DNA from: Tamarix chinensis
Lineage: Eukaryota; Streptophyta; Magnoliopsida; Caryophyllales; Tamaricaceae
Assembly: GCA_030549775.1 (NCBI GenBank)
Contig: CM060177.1
Location: forward strand, 33,510,514-33,574,513
Length of the DNA stretch: 64,000 nt
Reading direction: 5' to 3'
The notes beneath the pieces are model-generated. The model was given only the letters and a program-made list of their open reading frames with translations. It searched no databases and had not been told where the DNA came from. Positions 12,865 to 23,604 of this stretch are shown piece after piece (within the stretch, counting starts at the first letter, position 1; every line of letters starts with the position of its first letter). A program made the translations under genes and the position numbers.

Positions 12865-14160
12865 CTACCTCCCAAGATAGATGGTTTTGATCATCAAATT
12901 TTGTTAATGGAAGGAAGTAATTTTGTGAACAAAAGACCCTATTGATAGGTAGTACATCAAAATGATGTCATTGGTTCATTAATTAATGACAAGCTAGAAC
13001 AAGGGATCATTCAACATAGTAATAGCCCATACGCTTCTCCAGTGGTATGTGTAAAGAAGAAAGATGGAACATGGAGATTATGTGTTGATTATAGAGATAT
13101 CAATAAGCAAACCATTAAGGATAGATTTTCTATTCCATTAGTGGAAGATTTGATGGATGAATTGGCAAGTTCATGCATATATTCCAAAATAGACTTGCGT
13201 TCAGGGTATCATCAAATGAGAATGCACCTCTATGATATTATCAAAACTACATTCAGATCCCATAATGGCCATTATGAGTATTTGGTTATGTCATTTGGGT
13301 TAACAAATGCACCTTCCACTTTTCAGCATCTTATGAATTAAATTTTTAAAACTTTCCTAAAAAAATTTGTATTGATATTCTGATATATAGTTCAAACCTG
13401 GATGTGCATATACAACACCTCAACTTAGTATTTTAGGTCATAAAGAAAAATTAACTTAAGGCTAAAATAAGTAAATGTCTCTTTGTAGTACCAAAGGTGG
13501 AGTATATAGGCCATTTTATCTCAATAGAAGGGGTGGAAATAGATCAGATAAAAATAGCAATTGTTACCAAATGGCCAATACTTCAAAAGCCAAAGTAACG
13601 AAGAGGATTTTTGGGTCTCACTGGTTACTACAGAAGATTTGAGAAAGGATATGGGCAATTGGCTAAACCACTTACAATGTTGTTGAAGAGGGACAAATTT
13701 CTCACGAATGATCATGCCAATAATGCATTTGAAGAATTAAAAGATGCATTAACTAAAGCTCTAATTTTTAGCTCTCCCAAATTTTGTTCTCATATTTATA
13801 GTCTAACACATATGCTTTTGCACAGGGAATAGGGGTTGCTCTAATGTAAGAAAGATACCCTCTAGCTTTCATCAGTAAGGCATTAGGTCCTAAACATCAA
13901 ACACTTTCTGTGTATGAAAAGGAACTCCTAGTTATTATCTTCACTGTACAAAAATGGAGACACTATCTCCTAGAGAGGCTCTTTATCATAAAGATGGATC
14001 AAAGAAGTCTCAAATATTTGTTGGAGCAACATATATCAACACCATTTTAGCAAGCTAGTTTGGTAAAGCTAATGGAGTTTGATTATGAGATTTAATATAA
14101 AAAAGGAGTTGATAATGTAGCATCTAATGCATTATCAATAGTACAAGGAGCTGAAATGTT
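12865..14160 (+). pseudogene. Gypsy I reverse transcriptase and RNase H, RT active site deleted
   Basis: RT blocks are clear: VCVKKKDGTWRLCVDYRDIN from 13045, [11 protein letters not shown] near 13188, and [16 protein letters not shown] ending at 13341. The next block should hold the FxDD catalytic motif, but the sequence goes from KKFVL straight to DILIYSS, so at least one catalytic aspartate is deleted (near 13365-13385). RNase H and its linker follow: LTGYYRRFEKGYGQLAKPL at 13614, SKALGPKHQTLSVYEKELL near 13875, and a degraded YLLEQH segment near 14020. Multiple stops and frameshifts show it is dead. Confidence 0.88.
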
Positions 14161-14725
14161 AATAAACACATTGCAAGCAGTTCAGGCAGACTTACTTTAG
14201 CAGTTGTAGAGAAGTTGGCAAGTGGATAAAGATATGTCCAAAATTATCATTGAATTAAAAAGTGATCAAAATCCCACAATTAGTATACATGGGATAAGAT
14301 GCACTTGAGAAGATAGCACAAATTTGTGGTAATTAATGATCAAAAAATTAGAAGAATCATATTGGAATAGATGCATAATTCAGTAGTAGAAGGCCATTCT
14401 AAAAGAGATACAACACTAAGAAGAGTTAAAAGTTTGTTTTATTCAAAGGGGATGAATAAAGTTGTGCAAGAATACATTAGAGAATGTCCAATCTGTCAAA
14501 AATGCAAATATGACACAGCTGCATACCTTGGACTATTATAGCCACTTCCTATTCCCTCTCTTATTTGGACAGATATTTCAACGGATTTTACTAAAGGTTT
14601 GATAATTTCTCAGAGTAAACCAGTAATAATGGTAATTATTGTAGGCTGAGTAAAGCTGCTCACTTTATAGCACTATCACATCCTTATAGTGCCTCAATGG
14701 TAACTCAAGCCTTCCTGGATCATGT
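14161..14725 (+). pseudogene. Gypsy I integrase, N-terminal part
   Basis: An HHCC zinc-binding region is readable (MHNSVVEGHS ... CPICQKCK, about 14370-14510), followed by the start of the catalytic core (WTDISTDFTKG, near 14569), which gives the first acidic residue. The reading is cut after 'AFLDH' at 14725 by A2. It resumes at 23605 with 'VFKLQGLPN', exactly in register once one CATGT is removed. Confidence 0.9.
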
Positions 14726-15174
14726 TTTAATCCCCCAAAAAATTTGGAAAACTTATAATTTAATAAATAAATTTTATTTGAAATAAATTAGCTTTTAAAA
14801 TTATTAAGTTTAATTATTTTATGGATTTTTGAGTATATAAATTTGGATAGGATATTTGATAAATTAAAACAAATATTTTGTTATTTTATCATACTCTTCT
14901 TATTTAAATAATTTTTGTCAAACCAATATTTAACTAAAATTATCCATTTTAAGCCCATATATTTAATTATATTAAATTAAATTATTAAATAAATGTATTA
15001 TTAAAAATATTAAATCCTATTATGTTATAAATTAAATTATTTTAAGTTCTCCCATTTTCCCATTTTCCTTTTTCTTTTTTTTCTTCCCTTCTCCTTTTTC
15101 TCCTTTTTCCTCCTTTTTTCTCCTTCTTTGGGCCGCTCGCACCTGGCCTGCTTCCTCCTCCGCGGCGCTTGGGC

Positions 15175-15233
15175 CTTCGGCCTATTCCCTTCCTTCCTTC
15201 TTCTCCAACGCACGACGCAGCCAAACCCCAGCC
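15175..15233 (+). repeat. 59-bp direct repeat, left copy
   Basis: It begins CTTCGGCCTATTCCC and ends CCCCAGCC, matching 19035-19093 with one mismatch. The TGAAATGCCCC start of the inserted LTR follows immediately. Confidence 0.95.
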
Positions 15234-15995
15234 TGAAATGCCCCAAAAATTTCTAATTGTATAAACTACATTTAAAGGATATTTATTATAAGAATTATTT
15301 AAATAAATTATTTTTAAATTGAATTAATTAGGGCAAATCAAGAAGAAATTTATAAGTATTTTTATTAGAAAAGAATTTGAGTATTTTAGCTAATTAAGCA
15401 TTTTATTTTGAAAATAAATTAAATAAATTATTTTATTTAAAATAAGAAGGAGAAAATAGTTTCAAATTAATATTAATTTTATAAATAATTTAATTAGAGA
15501 AAATTAGGATGTTTTGCTAATTAAAAAGGAATTTATGGAAAATCTTTTAAAAATCCTAATTTAGCCTAAAAAAAGGATTTAAATATTATTTTATTTAAAT
15601 ATTATCATTTTTAAATATCCCAAATATTCTAATTAATTTAATTAAGCCAACCCACTATTTTTATTTTTCCCTTTTTCCCTTTTCTTTTTCTTCTTCTTCC
15701 TCCTTCGCACCTGCCAGCCCCGACGCCAGCCTGCAACGTCTGCCGCCCGCCCTGGTTTTTCGCCGGCGATCTTGCCATTTTGACCGGCCGTTCTCCTTCC
15801 TATATCTTCCCCCTAAATCGCCGACCCTCTTGACCCAACCAAATCTCCCTCTTCTCGCGCCATCCTCTCTCTCTCTCTCCTGCGCACACCCATGCCTGTT
15901 TTGCAGCCGCCGGCCAACCCTTGCCTCCGGTAAGCCCGAACCCTACTTCCTTATACCCTCACCAACCTAAATAACCCTAATCTCTCCTCTAACTC

Positions 15996-16003
15996 TATAA
16001 ATA
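15996..16003 (+). promoter_or_regulatory. Probable LTR TATA box
   Basis: TATAAATACC within a GC-rich block, followed about 20 bp on by CCCTGGTTCGAG. This matches the arrangement at 41982. Confidence 0.6.
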
Positions 16004-18068
16004 CCCTCACAATATACCCTGGTTCGAGTTTGGATTTCCTAACCCAGAAATCCTTCCTTGTCGCCGCCACTCTTTTAGACGCCTCGTTCTCCGACTACGG
16101 CTAACTTCGCCGCCTGTTCTGGCCACCCTTTTCATCCTTACACTTCCCTCTAGCTAACCAAATCTACCTCACCCTTCGATTCTTCCTGAACAATCCGTAC
16201 CAGCTGTGCGAAGTTTCCTTCCTGATCAACCCTGTTTTCTGCCCCGCCACCCTTCGCGCCGCTAAGGCCCCTTCTTTCACCTCCCAAACTGTGCTGCAGA
16301 CCCTGACCTACCTTCCCATACCTTTAGTTTCCTTTTTCTCGTTCTCCTCCCCTCTCTTTCTTCATATCCTCCATTCGGCCACCACCCACCGCCGCCGTAC
16401 GCCGCCACCTTTGGCTCCGCCACCACCCTCATTCTGTCCCTCTCCTTCTGGGGAACTCAAAACAACCCATATCCCATTTTAATTCTTCCTATCTTATTCC
16501 CAGCATGCAACTTTCCCCTCTTTCTTTCCTCTTTCCGGCCACCGCCACCACCTCCGTGCGCCACCGCCGGTGCCGCCTATACCCTCCAACTCAAGGAGGC
16601 ATAGGAGCGTTCTCCAAGATCGGTGTCGTTTTAGGAGGCATAGGAGCGTGCTCCAAGACCGGTGTCGTTTTAGGTAAGGGGTGCTAAGGCCTTTTATGTG
16701 CTTATGTGCATTATGTGCTTCATATGCTATACATTCCATGTTTATGATTATTAATTATGTCGTATGTGGTATGATGTGGAGTGAAGTATGTTGTGCATGA
16801 TATGTGTATTAATTATGTATGATGATATGTGTTGTGTATATGAGGAAGTCGATGTGGTTTAAGTGAGAGGAAGGATGAAAAAGGAGGATGAGGAAAGAAT
16901 TTGATTAAGGGAAGTGAGTTAACCTAATTTTATGGTTTTCTAAGGAATAATCTAATGTATGATTTTATGTGTGAAAGAGCAGAATTTATGGTTTGTTTGG
17001 GAGAATCTAATTTAGGATGTTATTTGGGAGACGGTAATTTATGATGTTATATGGGAGATTCGAATTTATGGTTTATTTGGGAGAATTTAAATTAGGATGT
17101 TAATTGGGAGAAGGTAATTTATGAGGTTATATGGAATAATCAAATTTATGGTTGTTTGGGAGAATCTAACTTTTTTTATGTTATTTGGGAAAATGTAATT
17201 TATGATATTATATAGGGGAATCTAATTTATGATTTGCTTGGGGGAATTCAATTTATGGTTTTTCTTGGGAGATTCTAAATTATTGTATTATGAGGACAAA
17301 TCTTTGGGTTTTATATGATTTGAATCTTTGGGTTGGTATGGTTTTAATTTAGGGTTTGTTAAGGATGAGTCTTTGGTTTGGTGAGGATTGAATGTAAGGT
17401 TGTTATGGATGAATCTTTATGGTTTGAATTTAGGGTTTGGCATGGAAGAATCTTTATGGTTTGAATTTAGGGTTGGTATGGACAAATCTTTGGGTCTTAT
17501 ATGGTTTGAATTTAGGGTTTTGTATGACGGAATCTAGGGTTTTCCTAGTGGTAATTATAGTTGTATGGTGGTATTAGGATTTACATGGTGATATTGATGG
17601 TTGTATGGTTGTATTAGGGTTTTCATGGTTGAATTTATGGCTTCACGTGGAATTTTAGGGTTTACATGAAAAAGGTTCGAAGGTTTGCATGGAAAGATTA
17701 GTGTTTGCATGGAAGTGAAATTTACGTGTGAAAAGTTGATTTGGGATGTAAGGGAGGAAGTAGAAGAGTTATTTGGGTGTTTGAATGTTTTGGGTGAAAA
17801 ATAATACGTACGACATTATAAGGGTATGGAGGTGACTGAATTAGGGTTTGGAGTGATTGACTATGGTTGTGGGGGTCAATTAGGGTATGTGGTGTTTGAT
17901 TAGGGTCTTTGTGTTATCATATGTATGTGGTGATAAAGTGTAATTATGATGGTGGAATTTTATGATTTGTTATGTGTGATGATTTATGCATGTCTAGGGT
18001 GAAAGCCTTTGAATAATATACTTAAGACATTAATCACGTAAAGTGAAAGATGTTGAGTCGGACCCAGA

Positions 18069-18400
18069 CCGATCCACCGACATAATAGTGGCAGGGAATA
18101 TTTCCCTTGCGACCGATCCACCGACTATAATAGTGGCAGGGCATGTACCCTCGCGACCAATCCACCGGCAATAATAGTGGGGGATCCCGAGCTCAACAAA
18201 ATCAAACCCTACAGTTGCTAAGACATGGGAAAGATACTAATTACTTATAGTGGAACACCGTGCGAGAAGGGGGCCAGACCGATCCACCGGCATATAATAG
18301 TGGCAGGGTATGTTACCCTCGCGACCGATCCACCGGCTAAAATAGTGGTAGGGTATGTTACCCTTGCGACCGATCCATCGGCTAAAATAGTGGGGTTCCC
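18069..18400 (+). repeat. Six-unit hairpin array, best preserved copy
   Basis: Six units of CCGATCCACCGGCTAAAATAGTGG type lie in two triplets. Between units are inverted repeats: AGGGAA-tat-TTCCCT (18093-18107), AGGG-catgta-CCCT (near 18138-18151), AGGGTA-tgt-TACCCT (18305-18319) and AGGGTA-tgt-TACCCT (18350-18364). The third unit ends in the palindrome GGGATCCC and the sixth in GGGTTCCC. A conserved spacer (ACTTATAGTGGAACACC) separates the triplets. Confidence 0.88.
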
Positions 18401-18600
18401 GTACTCGTATGGACTTGATAAAAAGTATGGGGTGAAATGAATTCTGATCAGAGATTAATTTAAAAATTAACCCAGTCTACAATCGGGCCTTGTACTCTTA
18501 CTTAGATGGTCGTAAGCACCTTATGTCATTGTGTTGGTGAATATGCTCTTTTATGTTCTGCATGATTTATGTGTTGGCCTTAGTGATCAAGTCACCTTAC

Positions 18601-18621
18601 TCAGTACTGGACCCGTACTGA
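18601..18621 (+). other. TCAGTAC/GTACTGA hairpin
   Basis: Seven-bp perfect arms with a 7-nt loop TGGACCC, about 200 bp after the array. Same position relative to the array as in the other giant LTRs. Confidence 0.85.
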
Positions 18622-18936
18622 TACTACCTTGGTTGATGGGTCCTGTGATGATCCACTGATGGTGGGGAGCAGACCTCTTGTGTAGGTTTAAGATCAGAGA
18701 CTATTTTGGGTGGCAGGCCTGATTTGAGTGAGTAGGCAATCCGAAATTTGACCCATCGGGTTTTATCTTGTTTAAATGTATTTCTATTTAGAAGTTACAA
18801 GTGTTATTTGAAACTTCAAGGGTATTGTAATTAACTCTTAATTTCTCGTACTCTGAGTTTGTGTATGATCTTCGAATCCGTTTATGAATTGTTAATTTGA
18901 ATTTAACGTAAATCTTTTCTTTAGCCTTAGTACTTG

Positions 18937-18970
18937 GTACTAGAACGGTTTGAGAGAACCGGTCTGGTAC
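18937..18970 (+). other. Conserved LTR-terminal hairpin
   Basis: Arms GTACTAGAACGGTT (18937-18950) and AACCGGTCTGGTAC (18957-18970) give 12 Watson-Crick pairs, one G-T and one A-G mismatch around a 6-nt loop. Confidence 0.85.
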
Positions 18971-19034
18971 TAAGTGTGGCGGTAACATTCCCAGAATTCA
19001 CAGGTTTTAAGTATTTCTATTTTAATTGCTTCCG

Positions 19035-19093
19035 CTTCGGCCTATTCCCTTCCTTCCTTCTTCTCCAACGCACGACGCAGCCAAGCCCCAGCC
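19035..19093 (+). repeat. 59-bp direct repeat, right copy
   Basis: Same 59 bp as 15175-15233 with one difference (CAAGCCCC against CAAACCCC). A2 continues from here. Confidence 0.95.
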
Positions 19094-20160
19094 CGTCTCT
19101 CTATTCTATTTTTCTTCCCAGACTGGATCGACCTATCCTTCTTTCCTATGCCGATCCACCTGCTTGCACCCCCTCCCCTTTCCTTTCTTTCTTCTTCCAC
19201 ACCCGACCACCGCCCTCTGCCATACTCGAGCACGTCGGTTGCACCTGCAACTGCCATGCCCGACCACCACCTGCCTCCATGCTACTCCCTCTCTCTCCCC
19301 CGTCATTTTCATTCCTAATTCGAACCAAACTAACCCATGTATCCCCATCCCACATGCCCTTTTGCTTTCTCTCTTCTCCCCTTCCCTCTCCCTACCAATC
19401 GACCACCCCTACCACCCTACTACAGCCCCGACCAGCCACCTACTCCCCCTGTCTCTCCCTCTTCTTTTTCTTCTCCTCACTAGCATTTATTGCCCTATTT
19501 TTGAGCCTTCTTCTCGATCCCCGAACTCCTCCTCTCATTTTCTTCTCCTCCCATTTTTCCATGTTTTTGTACTACTGCCAACCTCCGCCACTTAAACTGC
19601 CGCACTGAACCCCCTATGCCGCCTTATGCCACCACCTCCTACTACCCTTCACCATCACACCACCCCGTCAAGCCCCTGCACTTCCTCCCTTCTCCCCCTC
19701 TTCTTTTCCGCCCCTATTTTCTCCCTTATCAGCAGGCACCTACAACCGCCCCATTCGCAGCCGTCTAGCCACCTCTGCCACCACCCACACCACCAATCCA
19801 CACCCTACAACCTCCTCTACCACCCCAATATCTTTTTTTGGCCGAAAAGAGCCCCCTCACCCCTCCATTTTTCCCTTCCCTTTTCCTTCCTTCTCAACCC
19901 GATCCACCTCGACGGCCCCCTTTGCCGCCTCGCCGCCGCTGTCTCTGCTACCCTTGGCCGCCAACAACCCATCCCCAGCTTCCACCTACACCCCCTCTTC
20001 ACTCCTGCACCCTTCCCTTGCCTCCAATCCTCTCCCATCTACCTCCTTTCCTAGCCTAAAGACCCCAAACCGAACCATCTCCCCCTCCCTTCTACCTCAC
20101 CACCTTCGACCCTTTTCTCCCCCCTTAGTCTGCATGCGGCTCACGTTGTTCATGCAGCGT
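19094..20160 (+). promoter_or_regulatory. GC-rich, pyrimidine-rich block of A2
   Basis: C/T-rich DNA with CCACC and CCGCC runs, equivalent to 9535-10700 in A1. Long ORFs on both strands are proline-, serine- or leucine-rich low complexity and not supported as proteins. I see no TATAAATA here. Confidence 0.45.
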
Positions 20161-20811
20161 GAGCTCCACATTGATTTGGAATTTATTGTTTGAATATTTG
20201 AGGTATATTAATAGTTAAGTAAAGTGTATTATAATTAAATAAGTTTTTATAAAAGTTTTATCCTTTTTATTTCCTACTTCTAATATAATAATTATTAATA
20301 TTATTTTTAGATGTTGAGTTGCTAATTAAGCCTTGAATCTTTAATTGGGATACTGGTAAGGTTCAATTTTTGTGGGATTAAGGTAATCGTTAAACCCCAC
20401 TTAAATGCATGGAAAAACATATACTAGCACATTAGGGATTTTAGTATGATTTTATGCATGTTATGTGTTTCCTAGTATGATAAATGTGGTTGCTTATATT
20501 GATTAATAAAAAGAAGAGCATGCTAGATTTTGTGCCATGTGTAGAGATGATACTTAAGGAAGGAGTTTGATTATAGATGAAAATGTTAAATGCTTGTCTA
20601 TGACGTATTATGTTGTTAATGCATGAATAATATTATTGTGAGCCTAAGATTATTTTATTAATATGCCAATGTAAGTATGTGATCTAATATATGTAGTTGC
20701 TAATGAGTATTATGTTGAATAATGACATGTTGGTGGAGTTAGATGATAAGAATTAAGTACTAATATTAGTATTTTATGTAGTGGTGATAAATTCATAAAA
20801 GTGGTGTAATA

Positions 20812-21980
20812 AAGGGGTAAAATGGTAATTTTATAAGTGAAAGGGTATTTTGGAAATTTTGGAGTAAAAGGGTAAAACAGTAATTTTTGTAAATAAAATG
20901 GCATTTTGGTAAAATTGGATAAAAGGGCAAAACAGTAATTTTGTAAGTAAAAGGGTATTTTTGGTAATTTTAAAAGAAAAGGGTGAAATGATAATTTTTT
21001 TAAGTAAAAAGATAAAATTGTAAGTTGTAAGAAAGAGGGGTATTATGGTAATTTTGGAGGCAAAAGGGCAATATGGCAATTTTATGATTAAATGGTAAAA
21101 TGGTAATTTTATAAGTAAAGGGGTATTATGGTAATTTTAGAGGTAAGGGATAAAATGGTAATTTGTAAGACAGGGGTAAAATACTAATTTTGGATGTAAA
21201 GGGCATTATGGTAATTTGCAAGCAAAGGGGTAATATGGTAAATTTGGATGTAAAGGGGGTAAAATGGTAATTTTTATAAATAATAGGATATTATGGTAAT
21301 TTGGAAGTAAGGGGTAGAAGGGTAATTTTGTAAATAAAAGAATGTTTATGGCAAACTTGGGAGTAAGGGGTAACTTGGTAATTATAAAAACGACGAAGGG
21401 TAATTTGATAATTAAATTATGATTATAAAAGGGCAACATAATATTTATAAAAATGGAGAATGGTAAATTGGTAATTATAATTATGGAGAAGGGTAAATTG
21501 GTGTTCATAATAATGGAAAGGGTAAAATGGTAATTATAATAATTCAGAAGGGTAGAATGATAATTATGACAATAGAAAGGGCAATTCGGTAATTATGATG
21601 ATGGAGAAGGGCAATATGGTAATTTAATCGACTTAAGGGTGAGTTAGTAATTATTTAACCTACTAAAGGGGCAAATTGGTAATTATGATAGAGAAGATGG
21701 GTAATTTGGTCATTTATCCAACTAAAGGTCAAGTTGTTGATTGTAATAAAAGAAAAGGGCAAATTGGTAATCTAACCAACCAAATGGGAGATATATTAAG
21801 TGAGCAATTATGAGGGGTGAATGGTGATCTAAAAAGCGTAGGAGATAACTTGGTAACCTAAATCAGATAAGGGGTAATTTGGTAATTATGCAACCTAAAG
21901 GGTAATAGGGTAATTTGTCAAGTAAGGAAGGGATGACTTAGCAATTATATAAGTAAGGGGTAAATAAGTAATTACCTAAC
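20812..21980 (+). repeat. Degenerate GGTAATTT minisatellite
   Basis: About 1.2 kb of imperfect units of roughly 25-45 bp, each carrying a GGGTAAAATGGTAATTTT-like core followed by a short A/G-rich spacer (GTAAGTAAAAGGG and variants). Unit length varies, so it is a degenerate array. It sits where A1 has its AAT tract. Minus-strand ORFs are artefacts of the repeat. Confidence 0.92.
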
Positions 21981-22570
21981 ATTTCATTGTGATTGTGAAA
22001 TTTCATAATATGATTCAAATAATGTTGATTAGCAAGGTAAGAGTATTTGATAATTGGTAAGTATCACGAGAACAAATCCTAAGTTGAAACTAGATGAGAT
22101 TATGATGGCCTTAATGGTTTCTCTGTGACATCTTTGATAACCGTCTGAATAAGAAATGACTAATGATATCAGAACGATTAAAAGTTGACACATAGTTTAG
22201 TCCACGATTATTCTGGTATTTTCTAGTGTGCCTTTGTGCCCCAACTAGGTCCTATATCTTACTCTATCAAGCTCTACAGACCTATTTAGGGGGTATGCAT
22301 ACTTATGGATTAGGTGTCCTTGTCGGTAGGGTATTAAGTAGCTTTATGCACCAATACGACCAGGGTACCTTTGCGTCCCTGGGTTCATGGTTGAAGGCTA
22401 CTGAGTGGCTTATATGCACAGGTACGACCTGTGTACCTTTGTATCCCAGGTTCTTGATCTCCCGTCCGAGGCAAATAAATAAAATTGACGTGCTAATTAA
22501 TGAAAGGAAAAACACTAATTATGAAAGTGAAAGATTAATGAGCCGGGCCCAGTTGACTTATGATATTGAG

Positions 22571-22951
22571 TACCGATCCAGGGGTTATAATAGTGGCCTA
22601 GGAACGTGTTTCCCTGGCAGATGATATTGAGTACCGGTGCACCAGATATAATAGTGGCCCATGAGTGTTTTGCCCTGGATGATGATTATACACATCCCGG
22701 TCCACCGGCTAAAATAGTGGGGGTCTCGAGCTTAATAAAACAAGCATTGGATGTGAATAAATTATGGAAATATATTAATCACTTATAGTGAAACACCTTG
22801 TGAGTCGGGGCCAGACCGGTCCATCGGCGAATAATAGTGGTCAGGAGCGTTCTGCCCTAGAGACCGATCCACTGGCAATAAAAGTGGTCAGGATTGTTCT
22901 GCCTTGTATATATTCCGGTTCACTGGCTATAATAGTGGAGTTCCCACACTC
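22571..22951 (+). repeat. Six-unit hairpin array in A2
   Basis: Units such as CCGGTCCACCGGCTAAAATAGTGG lie in two triplets separated by the CACTTATAGTGAAACACC spacer. Inter-unit segments pair more weakly than in the LARD copies. In the first, GGAA and TTCC (within CCTAGGAACG and TTTCCCTGG) pair. In the fourth and fifth, AGG pairs with CCT around a GTTCTGCC core. Confidence 0.82.
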
Positions 22952-23159
22952 ACTTGGATATAACTAGAGAGACGATTGAATAATAATGGACTAATGGCTT
23001 AAGGCCCAAAAGTATTGATCGTACCTTATAACTTGTTGATACGTGGCAGCCTTGTTATAAATGTGATTGTTATGTATGCACTTCTCATTACATATTTATA
23101 TAGCTTGCATTATGTTTCGCATTGTAGGCCTGTTTTTAAGTGTGGTATTAAAGGGTTAC

Positions 23160-23177
23160 TTAGTACCATAGTACTGA
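23160..23177 (+). other. TTAGTAC/GTACTGA hairpin in A2
   Basis: Seven pairs including one G-T around a 4-nt loop CATA. Equivalent to 18601-18621. Confidence 0.75.
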
Positions 23178-23463
23178 AGGGTTCCACTCGTGGGGCCCCT
23201 GCCTATTCAATGGGCAGTGTCCCTTACAGGTCTTTTCAGGTGCTACTCAAGTGGGCAACAAGAAAGTGAGTAAGGAATTATCCAGAACCATTAGGATTTT
23301 TCTCTTTCACTTTTAAATTCATGGTTTTAATATTAATGTTGTTAATGTAACCACCATTGGTGGATTTTATTCTTGTAAATGATTTGATACGCTACTCTAA
23401 TTTAAGTATATCGAATTTCTTGAAGATTGTGTTTCATTTTTTTTTTTTAGCCTTAGCACTTGG

Positions 23464-23495
23464 TACTGGAACGGTATGAGTGAACCGCTCCAGTA
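23464..23495 (+). other. Conserved LTR-terminal hairpin in A2
   Basis: TACTGGAACGGT (23464-23475) pairs with ACCGCTCCAGTA (23484-23495) at 11 of 12 positions around an 8-nt loop. The single mismatch is at the same place as in the 18937 and 51514 copies. It ends 104 bp before the LTR end. Confidence 0.88.
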
Positions 23496-23604
23496 TAAGT
23501 GTAGCGCTAATATCCCCAAAATTCACAGTTTTTTGTTTTGCTTCCGCTAATCTTTTGATAAAAAGAAATTTTTTAGTAGTGAATTTCGAGGGTGTTACAC
23601 ATGT

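Larger units (their letters stand above)
15234..19034 (+). mobile_element. LARD-type LTR fragment inserted in A2, 3' end missing
   Basis: It starts TGAAATGCCCCAAAAATTTC, the same start as the LARD LTRs at 40876 and 47367, and follows their order: GC-rich block with TATA (15996), long AT/GT-rich tract with TTTAGGGTTT motifs (16900-17700), hairpin array (18069-18400), hairpin 18601-18621, terminal hairpin 18937-18970. It then stops in TTTTAATTGCTTCCG without the expected GTGAATTTTGGGGTGTTACA end. Instead of a 5-bp target duplication, a 59-bp direct repeat flanks it. No coding function is visible. Confidence 0.75.
14726..23599 (+). mobile_element. A2: giant solo LTR in the Gypsy I integrase, itself interrupted
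   Basis: It starts TTTAATCCCCCAAAA (probably TGTAATCCCCC with G changed to T, compare A1) and ends GGGTGTTACA. It is bounded by a perfect CATGT duplication (14721-14725 and 23600-23604). Without the 15234-19034 insert and one copy of the 59-bp repeat it is about 5 kb, similar to A1. It has no gag, pol or primer site. Layout: AT-rich start, GC-rich block (15055-15233 and 19094-20160), minisatellite (20812-21980), hairpin array (22571-22951), terminal hairpins. Short ORFs across it are not genes. Confidence 0.85.

Noticed and set aside
18069..18400. CRISPR-like array of repeats and spacers
   Set aside because: The spaced repeats are in a plant LTR, units vary, spacers are related inverted repeats and no cas gene is present.
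18934..20193. ORFs of 224, 189 and 142 residues
   Set aside because: Pyrimidine-rich LTR sequence gives Ser/Pro/Leu-rich translations. The longest begins inside the truncated LTR fragment and crosses the 59-bp repeat into A2, so it spans two elements.
20710..21508. Minus-strand ORFs with repeated LPF/ITILP-like residues
   Set aside because: Products of the GGTAATTT minisatellite; no start context or conservation.
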